A stretch of DNA of 64,000 nucleotides, taken from Xanthoparmelia taractica (lineage: Eukaryota > Ascomycota > Lecanoromycetes > Lecanorales > Parmeliaceae). Numbering within the stretch: position 1 is the first letter of the stretch; each line of letters begins with the position of its first letter. Below, piece after piece: positions 46,601 to 58,265 of this stretch. The translations under genes and the position numbers were made by a program. The DNA is taken from positions 1-64,000 of the forward strand of contig JANQBS010000138.1 of NCBI GenBank assembly GCA_033085395.1. Direction: 5' to 3'. A model generated the notes under the pieces. The model searched no databases, had not been told where the DNA came from, and saw nothing but the letters and a program-made list of their open reading frames with translations.

Positions 46601-47540
46601 TTTACGTAGTAGAAGATCGCTATAACGTCTATTCTCGATGATTCAAACTATGAGATCGTTTTAATTATTTAAGATACGTGCGTTTATAAACGTATTATAA
46701 TATTTACAAATAAAGTCGAATTTATATAAGACTAATAACTTAGTTAGATGAAAACGATAATTTAATAATATCTTTTATAGACGAATAATTACTATAAGAT
46801 ATATATAATAATATATAATCTAGCTATACACCTCGAAACACTATAGTAGATACATTATCTTATTGACTTTATAAGCATTATTCGTATTAGCGCGATTGAC
46901 GTATTCTCGATCTAGCTTAATAAGATTTTCGAACTTAAACGTCTTAAAGAAGATTTGCTTAAAATACTTAATTTCGACGAAGCGATAGCGTTTATAAAGA
47001 TTAAGAAAAAGACGCGTATCTTCGATATATATAAAAGAGACTTTAAAATTATTATTCTCCTCTGAATTAGTACTAGACTCAAACGAATAATAATAATAAT
47101 AACGATAATAACAACGAAAGCGTGACTTATATATTCGATATTGCTTATAACGATTATATTTATACTTAACGAGACGTTCTTTTAATTCTAAGACTTAATC
47201 GCGATAACTAAGAATATTAATATTGATCTTCTTAATCACGCTTGAGCTAAGAGTTTTTAAAAAGAATATCTTCGATATTATAGACTTATTTCTATGAGAT
47301 TAAGCGAAGCGAGAAAGAAAAGAAAGTGTAATAATCTTTACGAGTGTTTTAAACCTACTAAAGATCTTTTTAAAGATCTTCTTGAATATCTTAAAGCGTC
47401 TAATAGCGATAATTATAACGTAAGAAGAATAAGATAATTATAAAGATTAAAATAAGTGTAGATATAAATAAAATAAAAAGAATATATGCTAATCTAATAT
47501 ATAGGTATTTAATAATTCGAAATTAGTTAAATAAAGATTA

Positions 47541-47709
47541 TAAAAGAATACGATTACTCTAAGTGAGAAGAATTCGAATAAAGAGTCAACTAATAATATA
47601 AAACCCATACATATAGTGCTCTCGAGAACACGTGTTCCCCGTATATGCGCATGCATCTGGAACAGGAACTGAATCATGAGACACACTAACCCATAGTTCC
47701 ACTATTCGA
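47541..47709 (-). repeat. Split direct repeat A1
   Basis: Terminal A repeat at the 5' end of the minus-strand element. The part from about 47600 to 47709 keeps many CpA and is clearly less mutated than A2. Confidence 0.85.
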
Positions 47710-49614
47710 CTATTACACTATACACTTAACGTATCTTATTTAACGTAGCTTTTCTAAATAATAATAATATCATGATAAATACTTAGATACTTTAATCTTA
47801 CTAGTAATAAAAGACTAGTACTATATAATATTTTAATATCGAATTATTATAAAAATTAAATAAGATATAGATATTTTAATAATACTAGTTCTAGTTCTAA
47901 TATTATATATTTTAATAGATTATATATTATCTATAAATCTAAAAAGTTTATTTCCGTACGAATATCGTAGAGTTCGCACGATTAGCACGATTTAACACAT
48001 TTAATCTTATTCGCCTATATTGGTAAAATTTAGTCGAGTTAGTAACTACTTTAAAAACTTAATAAATAGAGTTACTATTAATATAATTAACACGATTTAA
48101 CAAGTGAAGTAATTTTAAATTTTATACGTAAAGTTCTCGTAAGACCTCGTAGTAAGTACTTAATAATATACGTTACGTACTACTTCGAATTAAACGTTGC
48201 GTACTACTTCGAATATTATTTCGAGTATTACTCTCGCGAGAATTTAATTTAAAACTTATAATCTCGAGGTCTATTTCCAGGTAACGTTAAGAATCGTCGC
48301 TATATATCGCTATCGAATCTCGTTATCGATTAAAAAAAAATTATATAGTTAAATATAGAACTAAGTTACGTGATTAATACTAATAGTAAATATAGTAAGT
48401 AGTATTTACTAATTATACTAAAATCATGCTAATAGCATATAATAGTTATTAACTAAGTGAAATTCGCGCGAATATTTAATGAAGTTGCTGATTCGGCGAA
48501 ATTCTTAATTTCAGCCCAGGCCGCGCGATTAGTAATTTTGAATCCAGTAGAAACTTTTTAGATTTGTAGATAATCCGAGTAGATACGTGTAGATTCAAGT
48601 TATATTTATCGAGCTCTCGGACTATAGCTTTTATTAGTCGTATTAATTTCTAAATTGCAATAGAAAGATTTAATAGTCTAATTTAAAAGAATAATTCAAA
48701 GTTAAAAATTATAAGAACTTAGTATACTAATTATATATAATAATTACTAGTCTAATTAAGAGTTTATATTATAAATTACTAATTTATCTTATAAAATAGT
48801 AATTTAAAAGCCCGATTACTCTATTAGATCTTAGTATAGCTACTTAAATAAATATAATCTTAATAGTAGATAGACGTATATAGCTTTCTTATATCTCTCT
48901 ATATATATCTCGTCTCTTATATAATAACTAAGTAAAAAAATATTTCTACTAATATTAATATATTAGATATTAGATATTTAAAGAGATCTCGACCCAGAGA
49001 CAACGCTTTAATATCGTTCGATATTGCTATTTCTAATATCTCGTTAGCGAGAAGTTTATATTAGATATATCTCTTAACGCTATATCGAAGTATTAACGCG
49101 TCGCTTTAATAATCTACTTAGTAAAATTACGACTTAGTATACTTCTATCTAATTCTAATATAAATTTAAAACGCTATATAGATAACTCTAATTAGTCGAA
49201 TAATTAGATTATTATATAACGTTTAATTAATACTTCTCGTTAGCGAGAAAGAAGAGAATTATACGAATAAACTATTAGGGCTATGCGTGGCACCTAGCCT
49301 TCATATCACTGCGCTATAGAGTTAAAAAGTCATCGGGATGTTGTCGCTTATTGCGTAACTACCTCTATTTGAATAGATATGTTAAAAACTCTTCGGGTCT
49401 TATATAAACGTTTATTTATAGAATTAGTTCTAAAAAGAAATAGAAGAAGAATAAAGAGAAGAAATATATATTATTAGATTAGAAGAATAAAAAAAAGAAT
49501 AATAGAGAGTTAGTAAATAATTTAATCATATATTCTATACTAAAGAAATATTATCTAGAATAATAGCTCGATTAATATTTTATAATAGAGTTACGATTAA
49601 CTTAAAAGAATAAT
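47710..49614. repeat. RIP-degraded DNA with inverted-repeat arm
   Basis: AT-rich. About 47970-48430 matches, in inverse orientation, about 59305-59785. A less mutated patch at 49275-49320 (GGGCTATGCGTGGCACCTAGCC) may be part of an old LTR or RNA-derived repeat, but I cannot assign it. It is the left host flank of the copia element. Confidence 0.55.
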
Positions 49615-49619
49615 ATTTT

Positions 49620-49752
49620 TATCGAAATAACCAAGTTCGTTTTCACTCTACCTACTCGAATCTCGTCTAGCATAGTCTTGGCATTATCATATCTAGTCTC
49701 ATAGATCTATATAGCAAGAAAATCAAGTTTTCTACTATCTATCTTTTCAATA
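49620..49752 (+). repeat. 5' LTR of the copia element
   Basis: 133 bp, starting TATCGAAATAACCAAG and ending TTTTCAATA. It differs from the 3' LTR at few positions; the expected TG start has become TA. The following bases (GATTATAAGCTCGAGAC) are the probable primer-binding region, not matched to a tRNA. Confidence 0.88.
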
Positions 49753-52700
49753 GATTATAAGCTCGAGACTTTAGATCTTATTTAGTAACTTAATACTTAT
49801 TATATAAGCGTACTCTCACATCTCTCTTTCTATAAGCTATTTTATCTTATAAAATTATTTATCTTTTCTATAAGAGTATTTAATATAAATATATTATTAT
49901 AATTTAGAAAATCTTTATTAAGATTCTTAAAGATTTAGAGATATTTAATATAATGCTATATCGACGAGATAACTACGTCTCGATTCTTTAGATATATTAT
50001 ACGTCTATTAGCGATAAGCTTTAACTTCAAATAAGTCTTAACTTTCGCTAGAATACTAGTTCTATTAATTATACGAATTATGAAAATTAAGTTATACTTA
50101 GATTAATAATCTATCGTAGATAATTAAAAAACTTAGTTCTTAGACTTATTAAAATAATCTAATAAACGTATATATTTAAAATGCGATATACTCGTCGACT
50201 ATATTAATCGATAAATATAATTTAATAACTAAATTAATTAGTTTCTAAAGTTCCTTAAAAATTTTAGAAAATAATATTATTTTTAAATATTTTATTTAGA
50301 GTAAATAAATATTTTAAAATTAATCGAAATATTTTATTAGATCTTTATAAAGACTCTTTATAATTATTTAAATTATCTTAAATATTAATTAATTTGCTTT
50401 ATAAAACGTTCTACGAAGCTATTCTAAAGTAATCGCTATTATATCGAATATAATCGTCACGAAGCTTATAATTATTCTTAAAGACGTATTAAAATTAATC
50501 GACGTAAAGAGCTATCTAGTCTAGAAACGATCTTTAAGAAATATTCTTAAAGTTTTTAACCTCTTTAAATAAATTTAGAAAAATTATAAAACTTAATCTT
50601 AAAATCTCGATATCGAAGAGAAACTCTAAGTCTAGAAATAAGATTATAATCTTATCTATATAATTCTACGCCTCTTAATAATTAATAATAATTATATTAA
50701 AATCGAAGATATAAATAATATCTATAAAGTATAAAGAAGATTAATTAAGCTATACTTATCTAAAGACTTTAAGTATCTTAATAATATATTTATATGACTT
50801 AAGAATATAATATTAAATTAATATAATAATAAACTTAGCGAATACGTTAATAAATTTCGAAAGATCTTATTAAAGCTTTAAAATTTTTCGATCAAGCTTA
50901 GACTAAATAAGAATTTATTTATTTAATAATTTTATTTTAACTTAGATCTCGTCTATAATATTTATATAAAAAAATACTCTTAAGATTACACTTTATTTCA
51001 GAAAAATGATATCGTCAAGTATAATTTAAACTATGCTCTATAACGATTTTAAAATATTTATCACTTAAACGTCTCTTATACGAGATATACACTTATCGCT
51101 TACGCCCCTATCGTCCCTAAACGAGTGTCTACGTAAGAAGAATACTATTAAGATTATAGTATCGATATTATTAAAACAATTAAATATTATAGAAAGTATA
51201 TTAAGTATTATCACAATATCGATATCTATAAGAATAAGAATTTTAATTATAATAATAATATTATTCTTAGAGATAATAGGCGTAAGCGAGATTATTAAGA
51301 TAATAATAATTGCTTTAAGAAGTCTAAGATCGATAATTTTAAGTCTAAATAAGAGTTAAAAAAATTTAATTTATTAAAAACTTATAAGAATTTTATTAAG
51401 ATCGACGTCGATATTTCGAGTCTTTACTATCTAGACTTCTACGTAATAAGATATATAATTTATAATCGCTTTTAATTTATCGACTATTAATCTCTAAAGA
51501 TTACTTATTCTATTAAAAAATACGACGACACTCTATTCGTCGCGAATATCGATATTATTCGCCTATAATATATTATATAAGACGATAACACTATAATCTT
51601 AATATTAAAAAATATACTTCATATACTCGAAAATAAATTTAATCTTATCTCTATAAGCGCTTTATATAAGAACGAATACTTAATAAAATTCACGTTAAAC
51701 GATATTCGACTCGATCGATATAAGATTAAGACTATTTAGCGAAGTAATCTCTAGATTATATATAATAATTAATTTTAATATTAATAATAATTAACGTCGA
51801 AGTTCTTAACTTATAATATATCTATATAATATATTTAGATAAATAAAATATTACTCGATTAAAGAATATATTTATCGAAATAAATCTATTTAAAGCTCTC
51901 GTACTCGAGAATATATATATGCTCTACGTAAGGTCGAATCTTTATTCTTTATTTTATAAAGATTTTCTTACGTCTAAGAAGTATATTAATAAGCTATTTT
52001 ATTTTAATATCTTTAATTTCATATTAGATATAAATATTTATCTTAATTATTATATATTCTTCGACTTTATAAAGAATAGAAATAAGAAGTTTTATATTTA
52101 TTTTAATATCTATAAAGATAAGATTTTTAGCGCTTTTAAGTCGCTTAAATAAAATATTAAGTATAATAATTATATTATTAAACGTCTTCGTAGTAATAAG
52201 AATATTATAATTAAGAATAAAGTCTTTAATTATAGATATAATTAAGATATCAACTAAGAGTTTATTATATCTAGAAATTCTTAAATAAATAAAGTCTTCG
52301 AACGCTTAGATTAAACTCTTATAATTAAAGCTCACGCTTTGCTTATTAATAGCGAGCTATCTAAATCTATAATTCTAAAGCTTATTACGATCGTTAATTA
52401 TCTTCGTAATAGATTCTCTATCATAAAGATAAATAAGACTCTTTATAAAAGCGATACGAGATATAAATTTAATTTATCTTATTTACGATAAATTAATTAA
52501 AAAGATCTTTATAAGAAGCGTCGTTCGTCTAAAGCGAATTAAAAAAAATTCGAAGAACGTTTCGAAGAAGATCGCTTAATAAATTACGAGAAAAATAATT
52601 TTTATCGTATATTAACGCGTAATAATTAAGTATAAAGATATTTTAACGTTAAATAAGTAAATTATAAATTCAAGAAGTAACTCTTAAGCGATAAATTTAT

Positions 52701-54284
52701 TATCGTTAATTACTCTTTAATATCTTAAATCGAAATTAAGATAATAATATAAATTAAGTCTATATCAAAGACTATAAAATTCTTCGAGAATATTATATTT
52801 ACGAAATAATTATTAATATCGTTAATATAACGTTTATTTTAAATTTTTAAATCTTATATTAAGAATCTTTTAAGTTCTCTCTTTATAAAATTCGAGTTTA
52901 TAAATAAAATATTATTATTAAATCTTATTATACTATTAATAAAGACTGCGAATCTAGAATTATATAAATCTTATATTTATAAAAAAGTAATAATAGACTT
53001 CTTAAATAAAATAAATTAATAGTTAAGTATAAATAACGAGTATTACTCGTTAATTAAGAATAAAATTTAATATTTATATAAACTTTCTTTAGATCGTATT
53101 ATCTTAAGAAATAAATAAGTTTATAAGCTTAAACGAGAATTTGCTAATAAAGTCACTCGATATAAAGCTCGATAAGTAATTTAAGATTTTATATAGCGTG
53201 AAGACGTCGACTTCGAGAAAACTTTCGTCTTTATAATTAAGCTTATAAATTATAAAGCTATTTTTACGTTAGCGACGATCTTCGATCTAAAGCTTAATTA
53301 GATAAATATTAAAATCGCTTTCTTATATAAGAATATAGACGAAGTAATCTACGTTTATTAATCTTAAGAATATAATAATAAAATTAATTAAGTTTATTAT
53401 CTTAATAAAGCGCTCTATAAACTAAAATAATTATCTCGAGTCTAATATAATATTATTATCGTTTTTCTTAAGAAGCTTAAGTATTAATTTCTTTCGAAGA
53501 ATTTTAATATCTTTATTTATAAAGACGAGAAGATTATCGTTATTATTTATATTAATAATCTTCTTATTATTAAACTTAATCGCGTCGCTATTATTAAATT
53601 AAAAAGAGTACTTAATAATAAGTTTTAGATAATAGACTTAGATTCTATTATATATTATTTGAATATAAAGATAACGCGTAATCGATAGAATCGAATTATA
53701 ATTCTTAGTTAAGAAGAGTATCTTAAAAAAATTCTTTAAGATTATAATATATAAAGCGATCGAGTTAAAGTTATTAGTATCTTAATAGAAATCTCGTATC
53801 TCGAGATCGCTAAGAGAGATTTTAAAGTTATTAATAACTCTCGTATTCGATATTAATTAGTCGTTAAGTTTCTAATATACGCTATACTTAATATAATACT
53901 TAATATTATTTACTCTATTTCGATAATCTCTCGCTATATCTTTAATTTAAATAACTTTTATTAAAAAATAATTAAACGAATTCTTAGATACTTACGTAAT
54001 ACGCTATATCTTAAGCTTATCTATAAAGAAAAACTCGTCTTATTACGCGATTATATCGATATAAATTAAACTAATAATTACGATATTAGACGCTCTACTT
54101 TCGAATATATATTTAATCTCGATAATATCACTATTAATTAATCGTCTAAACGATAATTAATAATAACGCTATTTATCTATAGAACGAAATATATTAATTA
54201 AATCTAGACTATTAAAGAGATTATATAACTCAAAAGATTACTTAATAATCTTAATATAGTTATTTTTAAAAACGTAACGAACGC

Positions 54285-55750
54285 TACGGGCCGGAAAGGT
54301 CTAGTATATTTAGTGAAATATCTCATATTATATCGTATTATATTATATTATGAAAGGGTATTATAAGGGGATTATATTAGATTACTTATAAAGATATGAA
54401 ATAAGAAATTACTAATATCATGAAATAATCTAGGAAATTTCTAGTATATGTAGGGATATTTCATAATATAGATTATTTCTTATATTAGGTGGCGAACAAG
54501 ATAAGAAAATTTTAGATTAATATATAAGTTAGGGCGAAATTAGCTTAGCTCTAATCTTAACTTCTTCGTTTTTAAGCTATAACTCGTAAAAGAATTACTA
54601 CGCGAGATAATATTTTAAAGTAGATATATTAAATCTATAAATAAAATATTAAGTATAAAGCTAATACGCGAGTAAGCGATAGCATATAAGAGTAAAGAAA
54701 AGATTAAAGAAATTATGATATACGTAGCTAATATTAGATAATCTTAAGTGTAATTAATTACTTCTACGTAGTCTTTAAGTATTTAATTATTAAGATTAAT
54801 TTAAAAAAAGTAGATTAGCGTAAGAATTATTAAATAGTAATACTTAAAAACGTAGATAAAAAGCTAAAAGTAAATCTAATCTCGAATCTTTCTATTTTAT
54901 TTTATTAATAAATTATAATTATTACTTTACGTGAAATTCGTCGCTATTAAAGAAAATTCGATTTAATAATTTTTAAGCTCTTTTTTTCGCGAGTAATAAA
55001 AGAGATCGCGATAATATATATAAAGAAGATATATTTTTCTAGATCGACTATTAAGATTATTTATAAATCGACGAAAGCTTTTCTTTATCACATATTCGAA
55101 GATATTAATTTTTATATTATTTATACGAAGCGTATAACTTTAATAATTAAGAATATATAATTATAAAGAATAATTATAAATTCTTTTTATAATACGAAGA
55201 AAGAAGAAGAAAATTTACTATCGTAAAATAGATAGTAGATTACTATTATAATTAGTGTGCTAGTAATTCTTTTAATTATTAAATAAATTAAATATATTAA
55301 TAATAGTAGAAATAATTCGCTAAGTTCTAGATAATTACGAAGATTTTTTATAACATAATATCAAATACGATAATAAGCTTAGCTTAACAACGTGATAATA
55401 AAGTGAAGTAATAATAATAATAATAATAAAGTAAAGTATAACTAGAATAATAGCTAGAATACTTAATAACGTGATAGTGAAGTAAAGTGATAGCTAGAAT
55501 AATAATTAGAATACGTTCGCATGATTCTATATAGAGTAACTTCTTCTATATATAATATATTTCCCATATTCCTACATATAATATAAGATACCTCTACATA
55601 TATTAGAAATTTCCCAGATTATTTATAATATTAGCACGTCTCCCAGATTATCCCTTAAAAATCAAATAATATAATCTTAATATTATATCATACCATGATA
55701 TGATATCGACACCCCATATCCCAGACCATTCCAGACCTTTCCGACCCGTA
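54285..55750 (+). mobile_element. TIR DNA transposon family, copy 4, nested in copia
   Basis: A 1466-bp copy, left end TACGGGCCGGAAAGGTCTAG, right end the inverse ..CCTTTCCGACCCGTA. A perfect 8-bp target duplication, ACGAACGC, lies at 54277-54284 and 55751-55758. It sits within the RNase H region of the copia element, so it inserted later. It has the same internal minisatellite and subterminal repeats as copies 1 and 2. It is RIP-mutated but its termini keep more G+C than its interior. Confidence 0.9.
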
Positions 55751-57225
55751 ACGAACGCTCTTAATAACGATAATATCACGTAAAGCGAGCGTGCTCTTAT
55801 CGCCTAGACTTAGTCTAAATCTAATAATTTTATATTCGCTTTAATATCAATTATTTTTTATAATAATTAAGATATAATAATCTTAATTAAGAACTTTTAA
55901 TTTCACGATTATATTAAATATATTAATATTTAATATTATTTCGTGCGCGAAAAAGTTATAAACGATAATATCGTCTTAAAATACGTTTTTATTAAAAAGT
56001 AAATCGTCGATAAACTTATTAAATCTCTATTTAAAGTTAAGTTTAATCTATTTTATTAAGTTCTCGATCTCGAATAAGTATATAAATATAACGCGTATAT
56101 TAAATCTTAGAAATTCTCGATTAAATAGCGCTATTATTAAGTTTAATATTTAAAAATAATTCTAAGATATTACACTGAAAAATTATATTCGAATATATTT
56201 TTAATTCTCTTTTAATTAATAATATTTTAATAATTTTTAAATTAAATCTATTCTAAGACTTAATATTTTAGATAAAAATATTTCTCGACGAGAGTCTTAA
56301 AGACTAAGTTAAGATATCTTAGTCTCGAGAACGTATCTCGAAAATATATTAAAATCTTTATATTAAGATTTTAGATTTTCGCTTATTACTTTTACTTATT
56401 AAGATATCGAATTAAATTTCTATTAATTAATTCTATATTATTTCTTAAAGCGATTTATATTAAAATAAAATAAAAGTTAAAGCACTCTAAGATCTAAGAT
56501 AACTTAAAATATTTTCCGTTAAGAGAATATAATTATTAAATAATTTAATCGTACGATATCGAGTATATATATTTTAGATACGCTAATATAATATTTAATA
56601 CTTTTTATTTAAACTACGAAAGTTTTCTTAAAAAATTCGATTAGATTTAAATATTCTTAATACGCTAAGAGATATCTTCTTAAATAAAGACTCTAACACT
56701 CTTAAATTCTTAACGCTATAATAAGAATATATCTTATTCTCGTCTAAATTAATTAATTTTAAGAAAATATTAAAAATTCTAAAAAATTATAATTTAAAAG
56801 ATAATCTATAAATTTAAATAAGCTTATAAGTTCTTATATTTAGATATATTTAAATTTTCGTATTTAAAATTCTTAGACGATACTTTTATTAATTATTATT
56901 CAAACTACAATTAAAAATAGAATCTTATATATATAACTAAGTTCACGATGAAAATTAGTTGACTATAAAACAATAATAATTTAACCTCTATTATTATTAA
57001 GGTTCTAGGCGTCTACTTAGATAATAATCGCGAGCACGATCGATAAATATTTCGTTTAGTTATAATAATATTATAACTCGTAATCGAGTTTATAATTATT
57101 ATCGTTATAATAGATCTTTAACAATCTTATATAAGAAGTTAAATAAATAAAGTTCGCTCGAAATCTCAAATTAGATTACGTCTAAATATTCTTATAATAT
57201 TATTCTTAGAGGGACTTTTTAAATA

Positions 57226-57360
57226 AAGGCGAATAAGTTAATTATTATCAAGTTAATTATCATCGAGTTAACTATCACCGAGTTAACTATTATCGAGTTA
57301 ACTATTACGAGTTAACTATTATAAAGTTAATTATTACGAGTTAATTATTAATTAAATTGC
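57226..57360 (+). repeat. Short tandem repeat, about eight units of 14-17 bp
   Basis: GAGTTAACTATTATC-type units in a row, within the 3' non-coding region of the copia element. They are followed by a TATAGACTATAAAAG stretch that resembles an LTR promoter. Confidence 0.75.
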
Positions 57361-57869
57361 TATATCTCTTCTCTCTATATAGACTATAAAAGTATTTTAA
57401 ACTCTTAATTACTATAGCGCTAATAGTTATTAAAATTTAATCGCAATATCTTCTTACTTAATAAGAGCTAGTCTAAGCTAGCCTAAGCTCTCGAGATTAT
57501 AATATCTATAATTCTTATTCCTCTAATACTCACTGCGTCTATAGCGCTTATTCTTATAATATTAATAATATTAATATCTATTCGCAATATATTAAGAGAT
57601 CGCCTATAATTACTATTATTTTAGCACTTTTCTATTCCGCTATAATTCTCAAAAAGCCTAAGCGATTACTATAATGCTATACGATTCTTATTATAGATCT
57701 TCTTTCTCTTATATACTTATCGACTATATTATTATAAATTCTTAATATATATAAATTATATATAAAATAAAATTCTTAAAAAATCGCTTTTTTATAAAAA
57801 ATAAATTTTTTTATATTATATATTAGATCGGATTTATGCATTATTAAATAACTTAGTCGTTTTTAGATT

Positions 57870-58085
57870 TCGATCTTATCGTTGTTATTTCACGATAATT
57901 ATTCGACGCTCACCTTTACTATAGCTACCCGACGCTCTCACCGTCGCTACTCGACTTTTAAATTTTAATTTTATCGTTGTTATTTCACGATAATTATCCG
58001 ACGTTTATCTTTATCGTAGCTATCCTACGCTTATCTTTACCGTAGCTACTCGGCGCTCTTATCGTCTTTATTCGGCATTCGACTA
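57870..58085 (+). repeat. Tandem repeat, two units of about 95 bp with inner repeats
   Basis: GTTGTTATTTCACGATAATTAT followed by CGACGCTCACCTTTACTATAGCTAC-type blocks occurs twice (about 57883 and 57978), with shorter CGTAGCTA(C/T)-type blocks repeated inside. It lies just upstream of the 3' LTR. Confidence 0.65.
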
Positions 58086-58127
58086 TAGAGGGGTATTTTT
58101 TACTACATAGCGCTATTCGAGTGAGAG

Positions 58128-58260
58128 TGTCGAAATAATCAAGTTCGTTTTCACTCTACCTACTCGAATCTCGTCTAGCATAGTCTTGACATTATCATAT
58201 CTAGTCTTATAGATCTATGTAGCAAGAAAATCAAGTGTTCTACTATCTACCTTTTTAATA
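58128..58260 (+). repeat. 3' LTR of the copia element
   Basis: 133 bp, starting TGTCGAAATAATCAAG and ending TTTTTAATA, then the ATTTT duplication. The purine-rich GAGTGAGAG just before it is a candidate polypurine tract. Confidence 0.88.
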
Positions 58261-58265
58261 ATTTT

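Larger units (their letters stand above)
43080..47709 (-). mobile_element. Tyrosine-recombinase retrotransposon (DIRS/Ngaro type), RIP-inactivated
   Basis: A minus-strand element with split direct repeats. A1 is at about 47709-47541, the internal region 47540-43638, B1 43637-43477, A2 43476-43239 (core 43309-43476) and B2 43238-43080. A1 matches A2 and B1 matches B2, giving the A1-ORFs-B1-A2-B2 order diagnostic of Ngaro-like elements. The RT is readable near 45.6-45.85 kb: DLKDAFR-like start, LGFYYNDRYY, then YYLDDFFAILA at 45640-45606. A tyrosine recombinase follows at about 44.3-43.75 kb: FYLVFAVFLRISEF (family: Arg of box A), EHFFRRE (HxxR, 43898-43873) and FYRLYI (catalytic Tyr region, about 43800). 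The order RT then recombinase fits the group. Stops are abundant, so it is inactive. Confidence 0.85.
49620..58260 (+). mobile_element. Ty1/copia LTR retrotransposon, RIP-inactivated, with nested TIR element
   Basis: Two 133-bp LTRs (49620-49752 and 58128-58260) and a perfect 5-bp target duplication ATTTT (49615-49619, 58261-58265). Length is 8641 bp, about 7.17 kb without the nested TIR copy and its duplication. Plus-strand order is that of copia: an integrase-like segment at 51.9-52.15 kb (..IFSAFKSLK), RT with NIKIAFLYKNIDEVIYV at about 53.30-53.36 kb, the YVDD box mutated to YINN at 53548-53559, RNase H remnant IRRSTFEYIF at about 54.09-54.12 kb, and its last part (YYFVREKVINDNIVLKYV) after the nested insertion at about 55.92-56.0 kb. 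Asp-to-Asn and Gln/Trp-to-stop changes match RIP. About 2.1 kb separates RNase H from the 3' LTR, unusually long. Confidence 0.9.

Noticed and set aside
47489..47686. A 65-codon minus-strand frame
   Set aside because: Falls inside the A1 split repeat; the frame is not kept in A2.
43239..47709. First read as an LTR retrotransposon with ~170-bp LTRs
   Set aside because: The extra B1/B2 pair around A2 and the tyrosine recombinase in place of an integrase fit split direct repeats better.
51919..52152. A 77-codon frame that could be called a small gene
   Set aside because: It is a surviving piece of the copia integrase region (ends IFSAFKSLK) in the expected order before RT, not an independent gene.
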